Of a stretch of 64,000 bases of DNA, positions 43,151 through 50,203 are shown one piece after another. Both the position numbers and the translations under genes were made by a program. The stretch is from Thermoanaerobacter sp049701115. Lineage in GTDB: Bacteria; Bacillota; Thermoanaerobacteria; Thermoanaerobacterales; Thermoanaerobacteraceae. The notes under the pieces are model-generated. The model was not told the DNA's origin, ran no database searches, and was given only the letters and a program-made list of their open reading frames with translations. Location of the stretch: assembly GCF_049701115.1 (NCBI RefSeq), contig NZ_JBNATX010000001.1, positions 182,165 to 246,164 on the forward strand, written 5' to 3'. Position 1 is the stretch's first letter. Each line of letters starts with the position of its first letter.

Positions 43151-43186
43151 AGCTCCTTTCAGGAACCATTATTCCCAAAAGGAGCT
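43151..43186 (-). terminator. Hairpin that is both a possible terminator and an SD-sequestering stem
   Basis: Arms 43151-43159 and 43178-43186 (AGCTCCTTT/AAAGGAGCT) lie between the trhP stop and the PBP start, followed by ATTTTTAT on the minus strand. The 3' arm contains AAGGAG, the evident Shine-Dalgarno of the PBP gene at 43144. Confidence 0.65.
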
Positions 43187-43189
43187 TTT

Positions 43190-44413
43190 TTAAACATTGC
43201 TTTTAGCTTCTCTTCTTAAAATATAAAGCTCTTCAACAGGATTAATAACCGGAATTTTCACTATCATCTGCGGATGGGGAGCTACCTCTATCTTTTTTCC
43301 TTCCTCATCCCACATCTTTTCAATCTTCTGCTTAAATTGAACTTTAGGTCCTATAATTTCCACTTCGTCTCCAACAAACATCCTGTTCCTCTGCTCTACA
43401 ACCGCTATCCTCGCCTCAGGGTCATATCTCTTGACAATGCCCACAAAGTCATGGGTGCGGATGTATTTAGAAGACTCATAATTTTGAGCATCCGCTCCTG
43501 GCCTGCCAAAATAAAAACCTGTGGTAAATCCTCTGTGGCTTGCCTTCCCCACTTCCTCAAGAAGGCTCCTGTCAAAAACGTAATCCTTCCCTTTTTCAAG
43601 GTAATCGTCAATTGCCTTCCTATAAGCCCGTGTAACTACCGCAACATAATATGCACTCTTGTTTCTCCCCTCAATTTTAAAACTTGTAACTCCAGCTTCT
43701 ACCAATTGAGGAATGTACTCTATCATGCACAGGTCTTTTGAATTCAAAATGTAGGTACCTCGCCCGTCCTCCTCAATAGGAAAATATTCGCCCGGCCTTT
43801 TTTCCTCCATCAGGTAATATTTCCACCGGCAGGGCTGCGCACATTCCCCTTTATTAGCGTCTCTTCCCGTCAGGTAATTGCTCAAAAGGCATCGCCCTGA
43901 ATAGGATATGCACATAGCACCGTGCACAAAAGCCTCCAATTCTAAAGAAGGAGGTGTCTTATCCCTTATTTCTCTTATTTCCTTTAAAGAGAGCTCTCTT
44001 GCTAAGATTATCCTCTTTGCTCCTAATTTGTGCCAGAAGTTTGCAGTCAAATAATTTACAGTATTAGCTTGTGTGCTTATGTGTACATCTATCTCAGGAG
44101 CAATTTCTTTAACTATAGAAAAAACTCCTAAATCAGAGACAATAAAAGCATCTACTCCGAGGTCTGCAACCTTTTTTATATAATCTGGAAGTTCTTCTAA
44201 ATCCTCATTACGAGGGTATATATTTATGGTTATATAAGCTTTTTTATTGCTTTTCTTAAGAATTTTTATTCCTTCCTTTATTTCATCAAGAGTGAGTCCC
44301 ACATAAGCCCTTAAACTGTAATTTTGACCACCAAAGTAGACAGCGTCTGCCCCATATTTTACGGCGACCTTTAGCCTTTCCAAATCCCCAACTGGCGCCA
44401 AAAGCTCTAACAT
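43190..44413 (-). CDS. trhP: U32 family protein, probable tRNA hydroxylation protein TrhP
   Basis: This 407-residue protein begins MLELLAPVGDLERLKVAVKYGADAVYFGG in part and carries the U32 signature region EAFVHGAMCISYSGRCLLSNY followed by Cys-rich GECAQPCRWKY. The TrhP/RlhA group hydroxylates tRNA uridine-34 or rRNA cytidine using prephenate-derived chemistry. Next to trmR this favours TrhP, making 5-hydroxyuridine at the wobble position; the peptidase label is historical. The mltG-trmR-trhP order parallels B. subtilis yrrL-yrrM-yrrN/O. Confidence 0.88.
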   Translation of the reverse strand: MLELLAPVGDLERLKVAVKYGADAVYFGGQNYSLRAYVGLTLDEIKEGIKILKKSNKKAYITINIYPRNEDLEELPDYIKKVADLGVDAFIVSDLGVFSIVKEIAPEIDVHISTQANTVNYLTANFWHKLGAKRIILARELSLKEIREIRDKTPPSLELEAFVHGAMCISYSGRCLLSNYLTGRDANKGECAQPCRWKYYLMEEKRPGEYFPIEEDGRGTYILNSKDLCMIEYIPQLVEAGVTSFKIEGRNKSAYYVAVVTRAYRKAIDDYLEKGKDYVFDRSLLEEVGKASHRGFTTGFYFGRPGADAQNYESSKYIRTHDFVGIVKRYDPEARIAVVEQRNRMFVGDEVEIIGPKVQFKQKIEKMWDEEGKKIEVAPHPQMIVKIPVINPVEELYILRREAKSNV

Positions 44414-44416
44414 AAA

Positions 44417-45055
44417 TCACTCCTCCCTAATGCTTAAAGCCAATCCATCTCCTAAAGGCAAAATAACCGTGTAAAAATGCTTATCTTTTTTTAACACTTC
44501 TATAAATTCTCTCATCCTGTACACAATCGTCCTTCTCTTGTGCTTCACGTGTTTTTCTCCAACCACATACCCTTTATAAAGGATGTTATCCCAGAGGACA
44601 ATCCCATCTTGTGGAATAAATTCTCTTATCTTTTTGTAAAACTCAAAATACTGGCCCTTTGCTGCATCTACAAAAATAAAATCATATTTTTTTGTCAGAT
44701 TCTCCAGTACCTCTTCTGCTTGTCCGCAGATTAAATCAATCCTTTCCTCTAGATCAGCTATTTTAAAGTTTTTCTTTGCAATCTCAGCAAGGTTTATATC
44801 CCTTTCAATTGTAACAATTTTAGACTTTTGATAGGACCTTGCCATTATTATGGTGGAATATCCTATGGCTGTTCCTATCTCCAGTATATTAAGAGGTTTT
44901 TTAAGCCTCACCATAAAGCTCAAAAAAGCAGCCACTTCAGGCTTTGCTATAGGAATGTAATTTTCTTCTGCAAATTTTCTCAGTGGCTTTAAGTCTTCAT
45001 ACAACTCCTCGTGAAAAGACCTTATAAACTGTATATCATGATAGGTTATCTCCAT
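44417..45055 (-). CDS. trmR: tRNA 5-hydroxyuridine methyltransferase TrmR-like
   Basis: This 212-residue SAM-dependent O-methyltransferase of the caffeoyl-CoA OMT fold has motif I ILEIGTAIGYSTIIMA, IVTIERDINLAEIAKKNF, and the metal-ligand segment YDFIFVDAAKGQY with DNILYKG. TrmR (B. subtilis YrrM) methylates 5-hydroxyuridine-34 to 5-methoxyuridine. The adjacent trhP supplies its substrate, so the two genes form a short wobble-modification pathway. It is 3 bases from trhP. Confidence 0.87.
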   Translation of the reverse strand: MEITYHDIQFIRSFHEELYEDLKPLRKFAEENYIPIAKPEVAAFLSFMVRLKKPLNILEIGTAIGYSTIIMARSYQKSKIVTIERDINLAEIAKKNFKIADLEERIDLICGQAEEVLENLTKKYDFIFVDAAKGQYFEFYKKIREFIPQDGIVLWDNILYKGYVVGEKHVKHKRRTIVYRMREFIEVLKKDKHFYTVILPLGDGLALSIREE

Positions 45056-45067
45056 CGCCTCAACCCT

Positions 45068-46114
45068 TCATTTCCTGTTTTTCTCTTGTTCAATTTCTCT
45101 TTGGGCTTTTAGATGGTCTTCATAAGTTTTAGTAAAAATATGCGTACCATCTCCCTTGGCCACAAAATAATAATAATCATGCTCAGAAGGGTTTAAAGCA
45201 GCCTCAATGGATTTTAAACCAGGATTACAAATGGGCCCAATCGGAAGTCCGTAATGTTCATAGGTATTATAAGGAGAATCAACTTTTAAATCTTGGTATG
45301 AAAGCACTTCCTTATGAGTTCCCAGGGCATATTCAACTGTAGGACAAAGTTCCAGTTTCATTTTTTTCTTCAACCTGTTATAAATAACCCCTGCGATAAT
45401 AGGCCTTTCCTTATCCACCACTGCCTCTTTCTCTACGATAGAAGCCACGATGACAACCTCATCGGGAGTCATTCCAACTTTTTGAGCTTTATCCTTAATC
45501 ACACTCTCATAAACCTCATTAAATCTTTTTAGCATCATATCTATTATCTCTTTTTCATTATAATTCACAGGGATAAAATAAGTGTCAGGGAAAAGATATC
45601 CTTCTAACCTATTTGGCCTATCCTTTGGGATATTTTTTAAGAAAGAATACTCAAAATCTCCATTCTGCGCTACTTCTAAAAACTTTTTCTCATCGACAAG
45701 CCCTGTTTGAGCCAATTTTTTTGCTATATCTTTAACAGTATACCCTTCGGGAATTGTGACTTTAAAAACATCCATTTCGGATTTTCCTGCTGCTATTTTT
45801 TCAATAATCTGATCAACCGTCATATTCTGACTTAACAAATATTTCCCAGCCTTAAGCTTGCCATCTGCTTTTAATATTTTTGCCCTCCAAACAAAAAACC
45901 ACTCATTTTTAATCAAATTTTTTTCCTTTAAAAGCTTTGCTATCTGGTGAGCAGAATAACCACTAGGTATATTAACAACCACTTCCTCTGATGCCCTTAT
46001 AGACACTGGCTTAAAAAGGCTTTGATAATAAAAAGAAGCAGAAACAAAAAGGAAAATTAAAGCAGCTATAAGTATAAAAAATTTACTTTTGCCTTTTGTT
46101 TCGACTTTATTCAT
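45068..46114 (-). CDS. mltG: Endolytic transglycosylase MltG
   Basis: The protein is 348 residues from the ATG at 46114, with AAGGAG upstream; the open frame extends 20 codons further but overlaps the predicted promoter. One membrane helix (FFILIAALIFLFVSASFYY) is followed by a LysM-like region (NIPSGYSAHQIAKLLKEKN) and the YceG catalytic domain, with the catalytic Glu in ASIVEKEAVVDKERPI and with GLPIGPICNPGL. It cuts nascent glycan strands. It heads the mltG-trmR-trhP operon. Confidence 0.94.
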   Translation of the reverse strand: MNKVETKGKSKFFILIAALIFLFVSASFYYQSLFKPVSIRASEEVVVNIPSGYSAHQIAKLLKEKNLIKNEWFFVWRAKILKADGKLKAGKYLLSQNMTVDQIIEKIAAGKSEMDVFKVTIPEGYTVKDIAKKLAQTGLVDEKKFLEVAQNGDFEYSFLKNIPKDRPNRLEGYLFPDTYFIPVNYNEKEIIDMMLKRFNEVYESVIKDKAQKVGMTPDEVVIVASIVEKEAVVDKERPIIAGVIYNRLKKKMKLELCPTVEYALGTHKEVLSYQDLKVDSPYNTYEHYGLPIGPICNPGLKSIEAALNPSEHDYYYFVAKGDGTHIFTKTYEDHLKAQREIEQEKNRK

Positions 46115-46145
46115 CTTATTTCTCTCCTTACAGGGGTATACATAA

Positions 46146-46174
46146 ATTATATAATTAATCAAAAATAAAAACAA
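46146..46174 (-). promoter_or_regulatory. Sigma-A promoter of mltG
   Basis: On the minus strand TTGTTT (46169-46174), a 17-base spacer and a perfect TATAAT (46146-46151) lie about 35 bases before the chosen mltG start. The -35 overlaps the 3' side of the queT terminator. Confidence 0.6.
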
Positions 46175-46197
46175 GTAAGCCTAAAAAGCTTACTTGT
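46161..46197 (-). terminator. Intrinsic terminator of queT
   Basis: A 10-bp perfect stem (46188-46197 with 46171-46180, ACAAGTAAGC/GCTTACTTGT) has a 7-base loop and is followed on the minus strand by TTTTATTTTT. It touches the queT stop codon. Confidence 0.88.
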
Positions 46198-46667
46198 CAG
46201 AGAGAATATCTATCTTTTATCCTTTTATAAGCGACTAGAACAGCGTAACCAAATACACCCGTCACAATCGCCTCACTCAATGCAATGTCGATTGCAACAA
46301 TGTAATAAGGCATTTTTAGAAAATAGCTCACCCATATCGAAACAAACAAAGCATTCAAAATGATAGGGGGCAAAATAGCCTGATAAAACTTTTTTGCTTT
46401 TGATGTAAGGTACGCAGCTATAAGAGTTACAAAACTCCCTCCTAAAATATCTATAATGCCAAAGGGACTCCCTATATTCGCCAAAAGACATCCAATGAAA
46501 ACCCCCCAGATGGCAGCCGGTTCTATCATCGGCAAAACCACTAAAGCCTCTGAAAGCCTAAACTGAATAGGGCCATAGGAGACACTGCCGAGCAAAAAAG
46601 TCACTGCAAAATAAATTGCTGCAATAACCCCCGCCTTTACAATGTATCTTACATCGATTTTACCCAT
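46197..46667 (-). CDS. queT: QueT family membrane transporter
   Basis: This 156-residue protein has five or six hydrophobic segments. Family features include GVIAAIYFAVTFLL, SYGPIQFRLSEALVVLP, AIWGVFIGCLLANIGSPFG and SEAIVTGVFGYAVL. QueT is an S-component of the ECF transporter class, proposed to import queuosine precursors. Only 22 bases separate it from the RNase J gene, so it shares that transcript; I saw no preQ1 riboswitch there. No transporter ATPase is nearby, so it would use a shared ECF module. Confidence 0.88.
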   Translation of the reverse strand: MGKIDVRYIVKAGVIAAIYFAVTFLLGSVSYGPIQFRLSEALVVLPMIEPAAIWGVFIGCLLANIGSPFGIIDILGGSFVTLIAAYLTSKAKKFYQAILPPIILNALFVSIWVSYFLKMPYYIVAIDIALSEAIVTGVFGYAVLVAYKRIKDRYSL

Positions 46668-46689
46668 TTCCCTCTCTCCATTCTTTGTG

Positions 46690-48354
46690 TTAAATTTCCA
46701 TTATAATAGGCAGTATCATTGGATTTCTTTTAGTTTTCTCATACAGGAAATTGCTTAAATTATCCTTTATCATGGATTTTATAGTAGCCCATTCGTTTAT
46801 CTCTTCTTTTTCGCATTTTGCCAAAACTTCCCGCACAACATTCTTTGACTCTTCCATCAAATCCTCGGATTCTCTAACATACACAAATCCACGAGAAATA
46901 ATGTCTGGACCTGCTATTACCGCTCCCGTCTCTTTGGAAATGGTCACAACCACAACCAAAAGACCATCTTGAGCCAGATGCTTCCTATCTCTTAATACAA
47001 TATTACCCACATCTCCTACGCCCAATCCATCTACTAACACCTTACCAGCCGTTACCGTACCCGCAATTCTGCCTGAATCCTTTGTAAACTCAAGCACAGT
47101 CCCATTATCCACGACAAAGATGTTTTCTGGCGGCATTCCAAGACTTTCAGCAAGCTTTGCGTGTTGCACAAGATGTCTGTACTCTCCATGGACTGGTATA
47201 AAAAATTTCGGTTTTATAAGGGTGTGCAAAAGTTTAATCTCTTCCTGGCAGGCATGTCCAGAAACATGTATATCTGCTAAAGCTTCATAAATTACATTGG
47301 CACCCTTTTTAAAAAGCTGATTTATCACCCTTGAAATTAGCCTTTCATTACCAGGGATTGGAGAAGCAGAGATTATCACCGTGTCACCCGGCACAATTTC
47401 AACTTTCTTATGTTCAGAAGAAGCCATCCTGGTGAGAGCCGACATGGGTTCTCCTTGACTTCCAGTAGTTACTATGACTACTTTATTGTGGGGAAGTTTA
47501 TTTGCTTCATCTAAATCTATCAAAAGTCCCTCTGGAACCGTCAAATATCCAAGCTCCATGGCTACATTTACTACGTTTATCATACTCCTTCCAGATATTG
47601 CTACTTTCCTCCCGTATTTCTGAGCAGAATTTATTATCTGTTGGACTCTGTGAATATTTGATGCAAAAGTCGCTACAATTATCCTTTGTTCGGCCTTTCT
47701 GAAAAGATTATCAAAAGTTTCTCCTACAGTTCTTTCGGACATCGTATAGCCCGGTCTTTCAATGTTTGTGCTGTCGCAAAGCATAACCAGTACGCCTTTT
47801 TCTCCAAGTTGAGCAAAACGGTGTAAATCCGGTACTTCCCCATCTATTGGAGTAAAGTCGATTTTAAAATCCCCTGAATGAAAAACCGTTCCTATCGGAG
47901 TGTGAATAGCCAGAGCCGCCGAATCCGCAATGCTGTGAGACGTCCTTATAAATTCCACTTTAAACTGCCCGATTTCTACTGTCTCTCTTGGTTTTACAGT
48001 GATTAGTTTGCTGTCTCGTAAAAGGCCGTGCTCTTTTAATTTATACTCCACAAGACCTATCGTGAGTCTCGTGCCATAAATTGGGACGTTGAGCTGCTTC
48101 AACACGTAGGGCAGAGCCCCTATATGGTCTTCATGCCCATGGGTGAGCACAATAGCTTTAACTTTTTCCCTATTTTTCAATAAATAAGTAATGTCGGGAA
48201 TGACGAGGTCAATTCCCAACATCTCATCGTCAGGGAAAGCGAGGCCACAGTCTACTACAATAATGTCATTTCCATACTCGAATACAGTCATATTTTTGCC
48301 AATCTCATTTAACCCGCCCAAAGGAATTATCTTCAGTTTTGCCTTGTGTGCCAA
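46690..48354 (-). CDS. rnj: Ribonuclease J
   Basis: This 554-residue metallo-beta-lactamase/beta-CASP protein starts at a TTG with AAAGGAG upstream. The zinc site is LTHGHEDHIGALPYVL (H72, H74, D76, H77). Further ligands are in RTSHSIADS, FHSGDFKIDF, and VHGEYRHL, and the beta-CASP segment includes VPGDTVIISASPIPGNE. It is an exo-/endoribonuclease for mRNA decay and rRNA maturation. A promoter may overlap the end of fur. Length matches RNase J1/J2. Confidence 0.95.
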   Translation of the reverse strand: MAHKAKLKIIPLGGLNEIGKNMTVFEYGNDIIVVDCGLAFPDDEMLGIDLVIPDITYLLKNREKVKAIVLTHGHEDHIGALPYVLKQLNVPIYGTRLTIGLVEYKLKEHGLLRDSKLITVKPRETVEIGQFKVEFIRTSHSIADSAALAIHTPIGTVFHSGDFKIDFTPIDGEVPDLHRFAQLGEKGVLVMLCDSTNIERPGYTMSERTVGETFDNLFRKAEQRIIVATFASNIHRVQQIINSAQKYGRKVAISGRSMINVVNVAMELGYLTVPEGLLIDLDEANKLPHNKVVIVTTGSQGEPMSALTRMASSEHKKVEIVPGDTVIISASPIPGNERLISRVINQLFKKGANVIYEALADIHVSGHACQEEIKLLHTLIKPKFFIPVHGEYRHLVQHAKLAESLGMPPENIFVVDNGTVLEFTKDSGRIAGTVTAGKVLVDGLGVGDVGNIVLRDRKHLAQDGLLVVVVTISKETGAVIAGPDIISRGFVYVRESEDLMEESKNVVREVLAKCEKEEINEWATIKSMIKDNLSNFLYEKTKRNPMILPIIMEI

Positions 48355-48441
48355 ATACCTTTCTCCTTTCGTTTATATATTTTCTACCCCTCTCCCCTTT
48401 TTAAATAAAAATAGACCCGTACCTTACACCAGTTAATATAA

Positions 48442-48470
48442 ATTATACTTTATTTCTACACTTACTGCAA
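48442..48470 (-). promoter_or_regulatory. Possible sigma-A promoter of rnj
   Basis: On the minus strand TTGCAG (48465-48470), a 17-base spacer and TATAAT (48442-48447) lie inside the end of fur, with the -10 on the fur stop codon. As it sits within coding sequence it could be chance. Confidence 0.4.
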
Positions 48471-48880
48471 TAACCATAAAACTTTACATTGTGATCAACA
48501 ATCTTAAAATCTTTTGTTTTTTCAATAAGTTTTTCTAAATCTTCCAGTAAATCTCCTTCCATTTCTATGACATTACCACATTTTAAACATATTAAGTGAT
48601 GATGCTGATGTGAATCATCTTGATAAAGCTCATATCTATTCCGTCCATCGTCAAAATTCAATTTGTACACAAGCCCTAATTCCTCGAAAAGCTGTAGAGT
48701 CCTGTAAACTGTAGCTAATCCTATCTCAGGATATTTTTGCTTCACAAGGTCATATATTTCTTCTGAAGACAGATGTTTATTCTTATTTTCCATTATCACG
48801 TCTAAAATCACTCGTCGCTGAGTAGTCAGCTTAAAACCCTTCTCTTTCAATTTTTCCTTGAGTTTATCAAATTCATTCAC
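48443..48880 (-). CDS. Fur family metalloregulator (Fur/PerR/Zur)
   Basis: The protein is 145 residues from the GTG at 48880, with GGTGGTG six bases upstream; the frame extends five codons to a TTG. The winged helix is FKLTTQRRVILDVIMENKNK and PEIGLATVYRTLQLFEELGL. The sensor region has the His cluster DDSHQHHHLICLKCGNV and a second Cys pair YCSKCRN for structural zinc. The metal specificity is not certain. A Fur-box-like palindrome in its promoter spacer suggests autoregulation. Confidence 0.9.
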   Translation of the reverse strand: MNEFDKLKEKLKEKGFKLTTQRRVILDVIMENKNKHLSSEEIYDLVKQKYPEIGLATVYRTLQLFEELGLVYKLNFDDGRNRYELYQDDSHQHHHLICLKCGNVIEMEGDLLEDLEKLIEKTKDFKIVDHNVKFYGYCSKCRNKV

Positions 48881-48913
48881 CTTTTTCACCACCAAATTAT
48901 TTCAACTACAAAT

Positions 48914-48942
48914 AGTTTATGATATTCATTTTCAATTGTCAA
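48914..48942 (-). promoter_or_regulatory. Promoter of the Fur-family gene with a Fur-box-like operator in the spacer
   Basis: On the minus strand TTGACA (48937-48942), 17 bases and TAAACT (48914-48919). The spacer region 48920-48934 reads TGAAAATGAATATCA, matching the 7-1-7 Fur core TGATAATnATTATCA at 12 of 14 positions. Binding there would block RNA polymerase. Confidence 0.6.
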
Positions 48943-48999
48943 CAAGTTTTTGACAAAAATATCAACTATTATTCGCCGTTTTTAATTTCAATTGAAAAC

Positions 49000-49040
49000 A
49001 GATAAAATAAAATTAAGATATACCCACAAAGGGTATATCT
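49000..49040 (-). terminator. Intrinsic terminator of the DUF1292 gene
   Basis: A 10-bp perfect stem (49031-49040 with 49016-49025, AGATATACCC and its complement) has a 5-base loop and is followed by a T-rich stretch on the minus strand. Confidence 0.75.
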
Positions 49041-49073
49041 CAATTTCCAATCCTTTTATTCATCAAAATTTAA

Positions 49074-49370
49074 TCACTCTTCGTCATCATCAAAATCTTC
49101 TTCCTCGTCATCGTAAAAATCTTCATACTCCTCCATCAATTCATTATAAGCTTCAACTGCTTCATTGAACTCATCTTCATCCTCGATTGCAAGGAAAACC
49201 TCATTACCCTCTTCATCGTGCTCTACCTTTAAAATATAGGCTTCTTCGCCATCTCCATCCACAGGCACCACTACTGCATACCTGTTTTCATCCACATCAA
49301 AAGATGCTACTAACTCAAAATCCACCGGATGCCCGTGTTCGTCAATCAATTGAATAATTTCTGGTTCCAT
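49074..49370 (-). CDS. DUF1292 family protein (YrzB-like)
   Basis: This 98-residue very acidic protein has the family core IQLIDEHGHPVDFELVASFD, then YAVVVPVDGDGEEAYILKVE and an acidic C-terminal tail of Asp, Glu and Tyr (about 72-98). The function is unknown. It occupies the position of B. subtilis yrzB, next to ruvX, ireB and alaS. It has its own promoter and terminator, so it can be expressed separately. Confidence 0.9.
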   Translation of the reverse strand: MEPEIIQLIDEHGHPVDFELVASFDVDENRYAVVVPVDGDGEEAYILKVEHDEEGNEVFLAIEDEDEFNEAVEAYNELMEEYEDFYDDEEEDFDDDEE

Positions 49371-49403
49371 AAACTTTCACCTCAATTCTACCAAGATAAT
49401 GTA

Positions 49404-49432
49404 ATTGTATAACATCTCCAGCCAGCTGTCAA
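49404..49432 (-). promoter_or_regulatory. Sigma-A promoter of the DUF1292 gene
   Basis: On the minus strand TTGACA (49427-49432), a 17-base spacer and TACAAT (49404-49409) lie 34 bases before the ATG. Confidence 0.7.
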
Positions 49433-49438
49433 GGCTTT

Positions 49439-49858
49439 TTAGGAATTTTTTTGAGAATCAAGATAGCTCTGGAGTATTATGGTAGCAGCAAGTTTGTCAA
49501 CAACCTTTTTGCGCTTCCCTCTGGACATGTCTACTCCCTCTATCAAAAGCCTTTCTGCCTGAAGGGTAGTAAGCCTTTCATCCCAAAAAACAACAGGAAT
49601 TTCTAATGCCTCCTTTAATTTTTCCCCAAACCTTATGACCTTTTCCCCCTGAGGCCCTATTGAACCGTTCATGTTTTTGGGAAGCCCTACTACAACCTTT
49701 TCCACCTCATATTTTTTCACAATTTCCTCTATTGCTTTCACATCTTCTACAAAACTTTTTCTTCTTATAGTTGTAATCCCCTGGGCAATTGTTGAAGAAG
49801 CATCGCTTACTGCTACTCCAATGGTCTTGTCTCCCAAATCCAATCCCAATACTCTCAA
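49439..49858 (-). CDS. ruvX: Holliday junction resolvase-like RuvX (YqgF)
   Basis: The protein is 139 residues if the TTG at 49858 is the start (MRVLGLDLGDKTIGVAVSD), with GGGGAG four bases upstream. An ATG at 49870 has no spaced Shine-Dalgarno, and the longest frame (to 49903) starts inside the ireB terminator. The RNase-H-fold motifs are GLDLGDKTIGVAVSD, VVGLPKNMNGSIGPQ, WDERLTTLQAERLL and DKLAATIILQSYL. It is implicated in 16S rRNA 5'-end processing. It follows ireB. Confidence 0.9.
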   Translation of the reverse strand: MRVLGLDLGDKTIGVAVSDASSTIAQGITTIRRKSFVEDVKAIEEIVKKYEVEKVVVGLPKNMNGSIGPQGEKVIRFGEKLKEALEIPVVFWDERLTTLQAERLLIEGVDMSRGKRKKVVDKLAATIILQSYLDSQKNS

Positions 49859-49874
49859 GTTACTCCCCATCCTC

Positions 49875-49908
49875 AAAAAAATGCCCCACACGAGGTGAGG
49901 CATTTTTT
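49875..49908 (-). terminator. Intrinsic terminator of ireB
   Basis: The stem 49899-49908 with 49875-49884 (AAAAAATGCC/GGCATTTTTT) brackets a 14-base loop with extra CC/GG pairing. A run of T residues follows on the minus strand. It lies at the ireB stop, so ruvX depends on read-through or another promoter. Confidence 0.75.
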
Positions 49909-50158
49909 ATTTACTCAAATAACTTTTTAGAAGCTCCTCTACCAGTTCATCTCTTTCTATTTTTCTTATGAGGTTTCTAGCATTTTTGTGACTGGTTATA
50001 TAAGTAGGGTCCCCGGAAAGAATATAACCAACTATTTGATTTACAGGATCGTATCCTTTTTCTAAAAGAGCTTGATAAACCACTTCTAAGATTTCTTTAA
50101 CGGATTTTTTATCTTTAGACACGGTGTACTTTATTGTCTGCTCATTTTTTTCAACCAA
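49907..50158 (-). CDS. IreB family regulatory phosphoprotein
   Basis: The protein is 83 residues from the TTG at 50158, which has AGAGGTG six to seven bases upstream; the open frame reaches an ATG at 50182 with no clear site. The family core is QTIKYTVSKDKKSVKEILEV, YDPVNQIVGYILSGDPTYIT and KNARNLIRKIERDELVEEL. IreB is a substrate of the Ser/Thr kinase IreK in enterococci, affecting cephalosporin tolerance. Here it lies between alaS and ruvX, as B. subtilis yrzL does. The Thr residues near the N-terminus are possible phosphosites. Confidence 0.88.
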   Translation of the reverse strand: MVEKNEQTIKYTVSKDKKSVKEILEVVYQALLEKGYDPVNQIVGYILSGDPTYITSHKNARNLIRKIERDELVEELLKSYLSK

Positions 50159-50203
50159 TGGAATCACCTCTGACACTATCATACTCTATTGGGAACCCCT
50201 TCG

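Noticed and set aside
43190..44413. Protease or collagenase function for the U32 protein
   Set aside because: The neighbouring trmR and the family features favour tRNA hydroxylation by TrhP.
46668..46689. preQ1 riboswitch before queT
   Set aside because: Only 22 bases separate rnj and queT and they contain no pseudoknot-like arms.
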